Source: Gammaproteobacteria bacterium (lineage in GTDB: Bacteria > Pseudomonadota > Gammaproteobacteria > HyVt-429). Taken from it: 64,000 bases of DNA. Under the pieces are notes generated by a model that was not told the origin of the DNA, did no database searches, and saw only the letters and a program-made list of their open reading frames with translations. Both the position numbers and the translations under genes were made by a program. How positions within the stretch are numbered: position 1 is the first letter of the stretch; each line of letters opens with the position of its first letter. Shown here in pieces: positions 49,083 to 56,111 of the stretch. Where the stretch lies: contig JAADGI010000030.1 in assembly GCA_013152415.1 (NCBI GenBank), forward strand, positions 1 to 64,000, written 5' to 3'.

Positions 49083-49331
49083 TTACACAGCCCGTTTAAG
49101 CTCTTCCCGAATAATTCTTCGCAACGCATTTTCAAGTTCTTTATCATGCGTGCCAACATACTCGCGTAAAGCATCATTGATAAGCGTCTGATAATTTCCT
49201 CCGCCTAAGTGATGCACACGTTTCTTGAAATGCTCGATGATGTCGGCATCCAGACGAATAGTGATCCGAAGCTTGCTCGGATCCGCTTTTACAACCGGTC
49301 CTCGATTACCTTTGGAAAAGTTCTCAACCAC
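49083..49331 (-). CDS. brnA: BrnA-type antitoxin
   Basis: An 82-residue protein from a GTG at 49331, with TTAGGA about 8 bases upstream. It has the N-terminal NFSKGNRGPVV segment common to antitoxins of this family and a ribbon-helix-helix part, KLRITIRLDADIIEHFKKR then NYQTLINDALREYV. The frame opens further upstream to 49433, but those 34 residues lie out of frame over the brnT remnant. BrnA binds its own promoter and BrnT. Its toxin partner here is broken, so it is an orphan antitoxin. Confidence 0.78.
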   Translation of the reverse strand: MVENFSKGNRGPVVKADPSKLRITIRLDADIIEHFKKRVHHLGGGNYQTLINDALREYVGTHDKELENALRRIIREELKRAV

Positions 49332-49347
49332 ACCAAATCCTAACCCT

Positions 49348-49600
49348 TCAAAATCGCTTTGATTTTTGTTTCGATGCTGAGCACGCAGAAATGATTCGAA
49401 TACGGTTCTCGCCACGCGAGACGTGAATGGCATAAAGCACGTTCACAGGGGACCCACAGCCAGAGTCTTGAAGCAAATATCCGCATCAAGATCTATATGG
49501 TTAATGCGCTCTCATCATTCAAGCGCCAAAGCGGTATCGGAAAATCAACACCGTGCTTCTTGGGCCTCGCTCTACCTTATGCGGACCCACGCAATAAGCT
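49348..49600 (-). pseudogene. brnT: brnT toxin remnant, several frameshifts
   Basis: In pieces of different frames the minus strand reads PHKVER, KKHGVDF, SDTALALE, NDESALTI and, near the end, NVLYAIHVSRGENRIRIISA followed by a stop at 49348. This is the order of a BrnT-type RNase toxin (KHGVDF...ALTI...RIRIISAR). At least three frameshifts and stops interrupt it. It lies directly upstream of the brnA-type antitoxin gene, the usual order for the module. Confidence 0.75.
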
Positions 49601-49960
49601 ATGGCCTGAAGTGTATGTACAATCCGTGCACATTGCAAGGGCAAGGATGAATCAGCCTCAGACTAAAGACCCATCGTGTCCATTATGGCCCTGCTAATCT
49701 AATAAAATTAGATCAATTAAACTTAAAACCATCGGCATACCAGAAACACAAAATATTTTCTCCTGAAACCCAACAATCTATCAGCTTGATGATCCTGTCA
49801 CTTTGACAAGGTGAGTATTATTCGGGAGCCCCATGTGGCACACCCTTCGAGAGGCATCAAAACAAGCGCCTTTAGTGGAGTAGAGGAGTTGCCAATAAAC
49901 AGCAATGCTCCTACTATCGCACTTCACGTTTTGAATATCATTGATGTGGAGGAGTCACTC
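49601..49960. other. 360-bp gap before the Cys-rich peptide gene
   Basis: No credible gene. A short perfect palindrome ATCTAATAAAATTAGAT sits near 49697-49713. The region should contain the promoter of the Cys-rich peptide gene. Confidence 0.4.
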
Positions 49961-50260
49961 ATGAAGATAGGATTAGTTGTTGCGCTGGCAACCACTGTTT
50001 TGTTTGCTGGATCTTTTGTCACCGAGACTTGGGCTGAGAAGAAGGCATCCAGCACCAAATCCTTATTGAAAGACAAGAAGCCGTCCGCAGCAGACAAGAA
50101 AAAGGCCATATCGAGATCAAAGGGAAAGTTAAACCTGAGTGAAAAGGGGATGTTTGACTGCTGGAGTTTTTGTGACGAAGTCTGCATGATCCAACCGGGT
50201 GGAGTATGTTACTGCGGTGCTCAAAGCTATGACTGTGGAGGTGAACCAGTAAGCTACTAA
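49961..50260 (+). CDS. Small secreted Cys-rich protein
   Basis: A 99-residue protein from the ATG at 49961; GGAGG lies about 9 bases before it. It has an N-terminal hydrophobic segment (MKIGLVVALATTVLFAGSF) with likely cleavage near TWAEK, a Lys/Ser-rich charged middle (KDKKPSAADKKKAISRSK), and a compact C-terminal part with six Cys spaced C-x3-C-x3-C-x7-C-x-C-x6-C, ending GGEPVSY. It looks like a pre-pro-peptide with a disulfide-rich or modified core. I know no family. The frame opens to 49811, but the ribosome site and signal support 49961. Confidence 0.65.
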   Translation: MKIGLVVALATTVLFAGSFVTETWAEKKASSTKSLLKDKKPSAADKKKAISRSKGKLNLSEKGMFDCWSFCDEVCMIQPGGVCYCGAQSYDCGGEPVSY

Positions 50261-50300
50261 GTTTAAAGCAAAAACTGAAAATCCAAGGAGGCCACACTGG

Positions 50301-50371
50301 AGGTCAGAACCAGATTCTTTCAAATCCTAATGTTTTAGCGAGGCGCTATGGATTTGCGCTCGGACCCCATG
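50301..50371. repeat. 71-bp direct repeat, copy A
   Basis: The copy contains TTCAAATCCTAATGTTTTAG and GCGAGGCGCTATGGATTTGC, and matches copy B at 51541-51611 at most positions. Each copy begins with a GGTCAGA-like and ends with a CTCNGACNCCATG-like sequence, giving imperfect inverted ends. It lies at the 3' end of the antitoxin gene at 50374. Confidence 0.8.
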
Positions 50372-50373
50372 TC

Positions 50374-50607
50374 TTACGAGCGTCCGTTTGAGTTCTTTGT
50401 TAGGTTTTTTAGCCCATCATCGGCCAATTCCATCAGCATTCTCAAGGCATGATTTACGGCCCCTGAGTCTTTGAAAACCTCTGCAATATCGGGCTCCAGA
50501 AGAATAACGTTAGTACCCTGTTGATAAGCACGATAATGTTTACCACGGACACCGCCCGAAAAGTCGTATTCAGACCTCATTTCTTTGTCTTCAGTGGTTT
50601 TGCTCAT
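50374..50607 (-). CDS. BrnA-like (RSEYDFS) antitoxin
   Basis: A 77-residue protein from the ATG at 50607: RSEYDFSGGVRGKHYRAYQQ, then GTNVILLEPDIAEVF and AVNHALRMLMELADDG. This type usually follows brnT-like toxins and includes a short repressor-type fold. Its start overlaps the end of the broken toxin gene. The protein itself shows no damage. Confidence 0.75.
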   Translation of the reverse strand: MSKTTEDKEMRSEYDFSGGVRGKHYRAYQQGTNVILLEPDIAEVFKDSGAVNHALRMLMELADDGLKNLTKNSNGRS

Positions 50608-50868
50608 AATATTTCTGTTCCTGCCGCGTGGCTTTTCTGGCACTGATGATGCGGATTTTGCCCTGTTTCCTCTCAGCGTAGGACACCACCAGAAAATTTC
50701 TATATTTGATTTGCCGATACTAAGAAATCGGAATTCTCCTGACGATTGGTCTGGGTCTGAGACTGTTAATTCCAGGGGATCAGCAAACACGGTTGTGGCT
50801 TCAGAAAAGATGATGCCGTGTTTCTTATCATTTGTGGCTGCCTTATTTGGATCCCATTCGAGTTCCAC
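50591..50868 (-). pseudogene. brnT: brnT toxin with one frameshift
   Basis: From a GTG at 50868 with AGAGG upstream: ELEWDPNKAATNDKKHG, then DPLELTVSD and FRFLSIGKSN in the starting frame. After a 2-base (AT) insertion or equivalent near 50693 the true C-terminus continues in another frame: RNFLVVSYAER, GKIRIISARKATRQEQKYYE and a stop at 50591. Read straight through, the frame instead runs into the antitoxin gene and makes a false 164-residue fusion. The rest of the toxin is intact, so this is a recent lesion or a sequencing slip. Confidence 0.82.
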
Positions 50869-51106
50869 TGCTCACCTCTCCATGACGAGTGACTCCGGCC
50901 ATCTTCATGATCTGCCCACATTATGGACCCACTTATAGGATAGGGGCAATGCCAACGCTCTCGATATCCCCGTCTCCTGCGGCACTAGCACTTCCATGCG
51001 CGTCATTTGCGTCAAGGAATTCAAGAGTCAAACTACCAACCACTTCCTCACCAACACCACTGCAACGTAAGAGGCTCAGATTTGGCTCTGACCCCATTCC
51101 GTTGTT

Positions 51107-51310
51107 ATGAAACTAAAGGTGATCGTTCATGAAGCAGAAGAAGGGGGCTACTGGGCCGAAGTCCCATCAATTCCGGGCTGTGCCACCCAGGGTGAGACAT
51201 TCGATGAACTTCTCGGCAATATCTACGAGGCCGTCGAGGGCTGTTTGTCTATAGACATAAAAGATATCGAGATAACCGAAAAAGACAAGATTCTCGAGAT
51301 CGCAGTGTGA
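51107..51310 (+). CDS. hicB: HicB-type antitoxin
   Basis: A 67-residue protein with the partial RNase H-like HicB fold: MKLKVIVHEAEEGGYWAEVP, SIPGCATQGETFDELL, NIYEAVEGCL. It lacks a DNA-binding extension, as in short HicB proteins. The stop overlaps the hicA GTG start by 4 bases. Order hicB-hicA is the reverse of E. coli but common. Confidence 0.9.
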   Translation: MKLKVIVHEAEEGGYWAEVPSIPGCATQGETFDELLGNIYEAVEGCLSIDIKDIEITEKDKILEIAV

Positions 51311-51501
51311 AAGCTATCTCCGAGAAGGATTTTGCCAAGTTTTTGATAAAGAAAGGCTGGAAATTTCGGAGAACGAAGGGCAGCCATCATATTTATGTAA
51401 AAGAAGGAAACGCTATACGTATTTCTGTTCCCATTCACGGAAACAAACCATTAAAACTTGGGCTCCTTAAACACCTCATGAAAGTTGCTGAAATTGATTA
51501 A
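51307..51501 (+). CDS. hicA: HicA-type mRNA interferase toxin
   Basis: A 64-residue dsRBD-like protein with catalytic His in GSHHIYVK and KKGWKFRRTKGSH. It starts at the GTG at 51307. All expected elements are present (SVPIHGNKPLKLGLLKHLMK), so this module looks functional, unlike its neighbours. HicA cleaves mRNA and is neutralised by HicB. Confidence 0.9.
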   Translation: MKAISEKDFAKFLIKKGWKFRRTKGSHHIYVKEGNAIRISVPIHGNKPLKLGLLKHLMKVAEID

Positions 51502-51540
51502 AGCGAATGATAACACCTTTCTTTTGGGGTCCTTTCATTT

Positions 51541-51611
51541 GGGTTCAGAGCCAGATTTTTCAAATCCTAATATTTCAGCGAGGCGCTATGAATTTGCGCT
51601 CTGACTCCATG
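51541..51611. repeat. 71-bp direct repeat, copy B
   Basis: Second copy of the repeat at 50301-50371, in the same orientation, 1240 bp away. Together they bracket the second brnT module and hicBA. It lies between hicA and the higA remnant. Confidence 0.8.
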
Positions 51612-51633
51612 TTTTGTCAGAGGATTATCACTG

Positions 51634-51954
51634 ATGGCGCGTAAACCTTCTCATCCGGGCGCACTGCTGCGTGAAGTCGTGCTGCCTGAAACAAGATTAA
51701 CAGTTACGGAACTGGCAAAGCGATGCGGGCTCACCAGGAACACGTTCTCGAAGATCGTTAATGAACGTGGTGATATCACCGAAGACATTGCAATCCGGCT
51801 TAGTCGGATCGTCGGCAGCATGCCTCAGTTTTGGTTAAATATGCGACCAAGCGCAATCTTTGGTAGCTTGAGCAGAAAAACAAAGATGTCTACAAGAATA
51901 TTAAACGACTCCGAATTGCATAGTGGTTGTGTAAGGTTGGTTGTCACACAATGA
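51634..51954 (+). pseudogene. higA: HigA/VapI-type antitoxin with C-terminal frameshift
   Basis: The start MARKPSHPGALLREVVLPET and the HTH (VTELAKRCGLTRNTFSKIVNE) with FWLNM are typical of HigA. After NM the frame changes; the expected tail is found one frame over as AKRNLW, a TAG, then LEQKNKDVYKNIKRLRIA and a stop near 51930. So a 1-base loss plus a CAG-to-TAG change alter the tail. The HTH could still be made. No higB toxin is seen upstream. Confidence 0.75.
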
Positions 51955-52074
51955 TCTTAACCCCAATTCTGTTCATGATAAAAGGCGTTTTCGTTTTCAA
52001 TGCGTAATGGTCTAGGCATGAGGTGCGTGTAGATCACCAAGTATTATGAAGCAAGCGTCTTGACCCCTTCTTGC

Positions 52075-52797
52075 TCAACCAAAATAGTCTTTAAGTATTT
52101 CACTTATCTTTTTACCAATATCTGAAACTTCTACACATAGCTTAGAGCCCTCAACGATATATGGGTCTGACATTTTATGATCATCTTGATCTCTAACAGA
52201 TACTTCAGGAGAAATTATTTTTACCAAACCAGTTGAAGCAATATTTCCTGCCTCCTCGACTGTTAAACAATCATCTCTCAACCCATACCTATATTTCCAT
52301 TTATCACTTTCTTTCCATCCTTCCTCTACAAACCATCTCAGATCATCAAATATTACTTGGCTAATGATATGTGAGGCTCGTAAGAATTCATCATAGCTAA
52401 TACGCCCTGATAAAAATGCTGAAAAAAGGCAAGCTACTATTTGTGATTCTTCATGGTCGTCACACTTATCGATTATGTATAACAGTTTTTCTCCTACTCT
52501 TGTTTTAAACTTGCCAGAAGTGTCAATTTTATTGATCATTTCTTGGCGTTTTTCTGTTGAAATATCATTAAGTTCAGAAATAAAATAGATGATCTTTTTC
52601 AGAAAAAGACTTTCTTTTATTCCAACTGCGGTTTTCCCTAAACCTATGACCGTTCCAATAATTGGAATTTGTTTTGCAACGCCCTCATCCATCAAGCTAT
52701 CCGTAAGAACCTCAGCTAGCGAAATTGAGACATTATGCAGGTTGCTATCCTTGAGGGTTCGCTCAAATGATTTTGACAGCGTATTAATCTCTGACAT
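52075..52797 (-). CDS. AT-rich hypothetical protein, 240 aa
   Basis: A soluble helical protein with a short hydrophobic segment, AKQIPIIGTVIGLGKTAVGI, then LFLKKIIYFISELNDIS, VGEKLLYIIDKCDDHEES and ACLFSAFLSGRISYDEFLR. The codon use is clearly AT-richer than the neighbours, a sign of horizontal transfer. I recall a widespread family with this plan but no tested function. It sits in the toxin-antitoxin patch, and a strong palindrome lies just upstream. Confidence 0.65.
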   Translation of the reverse strand: MSEINTLSKSFERTLKDSNLHNVSISLAEVLTDSLMDEGVAKQIPIIGTVIGLGKTAVGIKESLFLKKIIYFISELNDISTEKRQEMINKIDTSGKFKTRVGEKLLYIIDKCDDHEESQIVACLFSAFLSGRISYDEFLRASHIISQVIFDDLRWFVEEGWKESDKWKYRYGLRDDCLTVEEAGNIASTGLVKIISPEVSVRDQDDHKMSDPYIVEGSKLCVEVSDIGKKISEILKDYFG

Positions 52798-52871
52798 ATT
52801 CTTTTTTCACATAACATTGTTATTGAGCGCACTTTCCACACCTAGACATATCGTTCCAAATATAGCCAGTT

Positions 52872-52909
52872 CTTTCCAGATATGGACAGTTATTACCATA
52901 TCTGGAAAG
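52872..52909. repeat. Perfect 14-bp inverted repeat upstream of the AT-rich gene
   Basis: CTTTCCAGATATGG and CCATATCTGGAAAG are separated by 10 bases. It lies about 75 bases before the start codon of the gene ending at 52075, close to where an operator would be. Related TTCCA-containing words occur at 52836 and 52854. Confidence 0.75.
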
Positions 52910-52910
52910 T

Positions 52911-53231
52911 TCAAATCCCGTTGACAATTCTCTTTTCCAGCCCCCAATTCTATAATTTTCCGTGCCGGAAGTTGCCAAAATATTTTGTCCGCAACTACTG
53001 ACCACCGGAAGATTTTACACGCTGGCGCAACCGGGTCTCCTGATAGCCTATTTTAACTGTCAATAATCTGTTGGTATGGAGATTTCCCGAGGGACGTGGC
53101 GCTTCCAGCCAAGGTTTTTCGTCGACAATGATTTCGACGGTAGTTACGCGTCTCTGAACATATAAAAAGGGATCAAGTATCATATCGACTCTTTGTCCGT
53201 TCAAATTCTCTTGGAAAGGTTTTGATGACAT
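52911..53231 (-). pseudogene. Small hypothetical gene with two in-frame TAG stops
   Basis: The first 78 codons read VTTVEIIVDEKPW and LLTVKIGYQETRLRQRVKSS then GGQ-stop. Across the TAG at 52995 and a second TAG at 52950 the frame continues LRTKYFGNFRHGKL and NWGLEKRIV. In the family, GG.W.P...W.L....LGL..R.V follows, so the first TAG replaces a Trp (TGG to TAG). It is a recently decayed member of a small uncharacterised family often seen near mobile and toxin-antitoxin genes. Confidence 0.7.
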
Positions 53232-53319
53232 CTATAATTTACTCACTATCCTAAACAGAGACAAGTTCCTCACGTGAGCGGGGAATCAGCGTAGTTAAAT
53301 GTGTGAGCCAACTCACAAG

Positions 53320-53583
53320 TTAAATGTTGGTTGAGACGATTTGATCGGTGTTTTTGTTTGAATCCAGATACAACGTATCAGGGCAAATATCTTGCTCATG
53401 AGGCCATACAACAGTGCCATCCAGCTCCTTTGCTTCATTAAAGTAATTCTTGTCTTTCAGCTCTTCAAAAACACCAAAACTGAGAAGCTGAGTGCAATCG
53501 TATATTCCATGCTCACCATTGGTAAATTCGATGTGCAGTTTATAATCAGCGCATGGGGTTACTTTCTTTACTCTAGGGTTCAT
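53320..53583 (-). CDS. DUF2442 family protein
   Basis: An 87-residue protein with the DUF2442 pattern: VKKVTPCADYKLHIEFTNGE, then DCTQLLSFGVFEELKD, YFNEAKELDGTVVWPHEQDI and CPDTLYLDS. It is partner to the DUF4160 gene directly upstream. Such pairs look like toxin-antitoxin modules, but the roles are not established. Confidence 0.88.
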   Translation of the reverse strand: MNPRVKKVTPCADYKLHIEFTNGEHGIYDCTQLLSFGVFEELKDKNYFNEAKELDGTVVWPHEQDICPDTLYLDSNKNTDQIVSTNI

Positions 53584-53588
53584 GATTG

Positions 53589-53858
53589 TTACCTCAAAGG
53601 CTCGATTTTATAGGGGTGCTGTCCTTCCACAGCGAGCTCCCAATCCGCCACCAATTCATCCTTATGCAACTCTATCCAAGCCTGTAGAAGCTTCATCTTT
53701 GCAGCAGGAATAGCACCATCAAGGACGGTGCCATCTGGAATCGAAACAATGACCTCATCATCTTGGTATTTCACATGGATGTGGGGCAGATTATGCTGCT
53801 TATTGTCCATGAAATACATATAGACGATAAGACCATAAAACATCGATATTGCTGGCAC
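53589..53858 (-). CDS. DUF4160 family protein
   Basis: An 89-residue protein starting MPAISMFYGLIVYMYFMDN, followed by HNLPHIHVKYQDDEVIVSI and KLLQAWIELHKDEL. It starts at a GTG with GAGGA about 7 bases upstream. The pair with DUF2442 (5 bases apart) is common in gammaproteobacterial accessory regions and is considered a possible toxin-antitoxin module. Confidence 0.88.
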   Translation of the reverse strand: MPAISMFYGLIVYMYFMDNKQHNLPHIHVKYQDDEVIVSIPDGTVLDGAIPAAKMKLLQAWIELHKDELVADWELAVEGQHPYKIEPLR

Positions 53859-53937
53859 TATTGGTCCTCTACTTATTGCTCACAATTGAGCATGTATTTT
53901 AATACTAGAAATAGCCTAGAGATATACATTCCTTATC

Positions 53938-53966
53938 CTTTGCGTCTTCGCGCCTTAGCGGCAAAG
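53938..53966. repeat. Single copy of the CTTTGCGTCTTCGCG repeat
   Basis: CCTTTGCGTCTTCGCGCC followed by TTAGCGGCAAAG: half of the inverted-repeat family seen at 23881, 55956 and 63190. It lies just past the stop of the PfkB gene. Confidence 0.7.
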
Positions 53967-53978
53967 ATTCATACAATC

Positions 53979-54914
53979 CTATTTCAAATCAAAACCAAAA
54001 CTCTCCTTAAACCGATCTCCAAATTCATCCTTATCAAACTTATGATTCTGAGTACCGTGTTTTTCGATCTTGATGGCGCCCATGAGTGAGGCGATGCGCC
54101 CGGTGGTTTCCCAATCCATGCCATTGCGCAGGCCATGGAGCAGACCACCACGGTAGGCGTCACCGCATCCGGTGGGATCGCTCAGCTTGTGGGTCTTGGC
54201 GGCGGGGATTTTATGGACGTCCTTGCCGACGTGGATTTCCGAGCCTTCTCCACCCTTGGTAATAATCACCGCTTCCACCCGTTCCACAATTTTTTCGAGA
54301 CTCAAGCCGGTCTTTTCCTGCATCATCTGGGCCTCGTAGTCGTTGACGCTGAGATAGTTGGCCTGGTCTAACAATAATTCCAGTTCCGTACCATTGAACA
54401 TGGGCAGGCCCTGACCGGGATCGAATACAAAAGGTATCCCGGCTTCGGCAAACTGACTGGCATGTTCGATCATGCCTTCGTAACCGTCCGGTGACACGAT
54501 CCCCAAATCAATACCCTTGGCATCACCCACTTTATTCACATGGGCATGGCCCATGGCACCGGGGTGAAAGGCGGTGATCTGGTTGTCGTCCATGTCGGTG
54601 GTGATGAAGGCCTGGGCGGTATAGGTGCCGTCCACCTGAGTCACATGGGTACGATCGAGTTCAACCATGTCCATCCAATCGGCATATAAACCGAAGTCCT
54701 TACCCACGGTGCCCATGGGTGTGACATCCTGATCGAGTAAAGAAAGATTGTAGGCAATATTACCGGCACAACCGCCGTACTCACGGCGCATGTCCGGCAC
54801 CATGAACGATACATTCAGCATGTGCACCTTATCTGGCAAGATATGATTTTTAAATTTATCCGGAAACACCATGATGGTGTCGTAGGCAAAAGAACCGCAA
54901 ACCAATATAGACAC
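53979..54914 (-). CDS. PfkB family carbohydrate/adenosine kinase
   Basis: A 311-residue ribokinase-fold protein. GGCAGNIAYNLSLLD near 47-61 and DPTGCGDAYRGGLLHG near 245-260 carry the substrate-binding and catalytic Asp residues. Members with this sequence are usually annotated adenosine kinase or PfkB sugar kinase. AMP made by AprBA may relate to adenosine salvage, but this is inference. The start is 13 bases after the hydrolase gene, so the two are probably cotranscribed. Confidence 0.85.
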   Translation of the reverse strand: MSILVCGSFAYDTIMVFPDKFKNHILPDKVHMLNVSFMVPDMRREYGGCAGNIAYNLSLLDQDVTPMGTVGKDFGLYADWMDMVELDRTHVTQVDGTYTAQAFITTDMDDNQITAFHPGAMGHAHVNKVGDAKGIDLGIVSPDGYEGMIEHASQFAEAGIPFVFDPGQGLPMFNGTELELLLDQANYLSVNDYEAQMMQEKTGLSLEKIVERVEAVIITKGGEGSEIHVGKDVHKIPAAKTHKLSDPTGCGDAYRGGLLHGLRNGMDWETTGRIASLMGAIKIEKHGTQNHKFDKDEFGDRFKESFGFDLK

Positions 54915-54926
54915 AAGGCCTCCCTT

Positions 54927-55940
54927 TTAGCTAGAGCGATCGTGACCGACCGTCTCGTGTTGTTGTAAAAAATTTTCGATGGTTGTGACTGTGCGTCGTG
55001 GACATTCCATATGAGGCATATGACCACAACGTTCCAGAACAAAGAAACCAGAGCCCTTGATAGCCCGATGCAATCTCTCACCCATGGCGACGGGCACAAT
55101 AGTATCCTCCTGGCCCCAAATAATCACCGTTGGTAACGTAATTTCGGAATAACGACTGCTTATCTTATGGTGATCCTGGGGCCGAATCTGACGCCCGGTA
55201 CGGATCAAGGCCCGGTCGGCACCGGGCTGAGCAAATGCCGTGGCCAAGGCATCGACACTGGCATCACTGATCAATGCGTTATTAAAATACAGACGCTGCA
55301 ACAACATGCGCACCAACCACCTCTTGGATAGCGTTGGCCCGATGAGATCCGGCAACAATGGCCATTGCAACAGACTTAAAAATATCGGCAGGGTCTGTGG
55401 ATAGGCGGCACTGTCGATGAGCACCAGTTGTGCAATACGTTCCGGTTCCCGCCTTAGTAAATACAGGGTAACGGCCAATGCCACTCCACCCCCCATGGAG
55501 TGTCCCACCAGGGTAAACCGCCTTAAATCATGGCGACGGATGAAACGAATCACCTGGGCGGCGTGATCATAGACACTGTAGTAATCATCATCCGGTTTGG
55601 GGGAGCGCCCAAAACCCTTGAGATCCAATAACCAGAGTTGGTGATGCCGTGACAAAGGCTCTCGTATACTCGCCCAACTACTAAGGTTATTGGCAAAACC
55701 ATGCACAAACAACATGGGCGAACCCTGGCCCTGGGTTTCATAGTAGAGGTCGGGGCCGCTAAGAGAGTCTACCCGCTTAACAAACGCCCCCCATGTATCC
55801 GTTGAGGTAGGGGTCAAATTTGATTTTGGCTCAGTAGGCTGGCATCCACCCAGAACGAGAGGAGCAAAAACAAAAAGCCCAAGGACGGCGCACCGAGCAC
55901 AAGAGAAAAGAATGGAGCCTCCTTCGCCATGTGCGAACAT
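54927..55940 (-). CDS. Alpha/beta hydrolase, probable lipoprotein
   Basis: From the ATG at 55940 the protein has a signal segment ending in lipobox LGGC (near residue 33). It then shows an alpha/beta hydrolase fold with oxyanion region FVHGFANNLSSW, nucleophile GHSMGGG, acid GQEDTIVP and His in CGHMPHME, all present. The signal is preceded by an unusual short stretch (MFAHGEGGS). Substrate unknown; esterase or haloperoxidase-like activity is likely. It follows gcvPB with a repeat element between. Confidence 0.8.
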   Translation of the reverse strand: MFAHGEGGSILFSCARCAVLGLFVFAPLVLGGCQPTEPKSNLTPTSTDTWGAFVKRVDSLSGPDLYYETQGQGSPMLFVHGFANNLSSWASIREPLSRHHQLWLLDLKGFGRSPKPDDDYYSVYDHAAQVIRFIRRHDLRRFTLVGHSMGGGVALAVTLYLLRREPERIAQLVLIDSAAYPQTLPIFLSLLQWPLLPDLIGPTLSKRWLVRMLLQRLYFNNALISDASVDALATAFAQPGADRALIRTGRQIRPQDHHKISSRYSEITLPTVIIWGQEDTIVPVAMGERLHRAIKGSGFFVLERCGHMPHMECPRRTVTTIENFLQQHETVGHDRSS

Positions 55941-55955
55941 CCCGGAATAATGATG

Positions 55956-56084
55956 ACTCTCGCCAAGCCGCCAAGCACGCAAAGGAATCATGGATTTTGT
56001 TCATTTGTAGACCAATCTTTAGCCCGCTATTTCCCTATTCAGCCCTTCAGCCATCCCTCTCCCTCTCTGCGTCTTTGCGAGAAA
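55956..56084. repeat. Inverted-repeat element upstream of the hydrolase gene
   Basis: The left arm (ACTCTCGCCAAGCCGCCAAG, then CACGCAAAG) and the right arm (CTCTGCGTCTTTGCGAGAAA) enclose about 80 bp. It is the CTTCGCG/CTTTGCG family. It fills most of the space between gcvPB and the hydrolase gene. Confidence 0.7.
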
Positions 56085-56111
56085 CATCATCACTGGCGGG
56101 TGGAGACAGGA

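Noticed and set aside
50374-50868. A single 164-residue fusion of toxin and antitoxin
   Set aside because: The middle part matches nothing, while both natural protein ends appear when a frame shift is allowed; it is a broken brnT followed by an intact antitoxin.
50940-51075. Minus-strand open stretch containing VGSLTLEFLDAND
   Set aside because: It looks protein-like and may be a gene tail, but there is no start and I cannot match a family, so I do not report a gene.
50301-51611. Integron attC sites around the toxin-antitoxin cassettes
   Set aside because: No core GTTRRRY/RYYYAAC pairs were found at the repeat ends and no integrase is in the window.
52830-52910. Possible iterons (three TTCCA-containing words) suggesting a plasmid-type origin
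   Set aside because: The words are poorly matched and no replication gene is near; only the perfect inverted repeat is supported.
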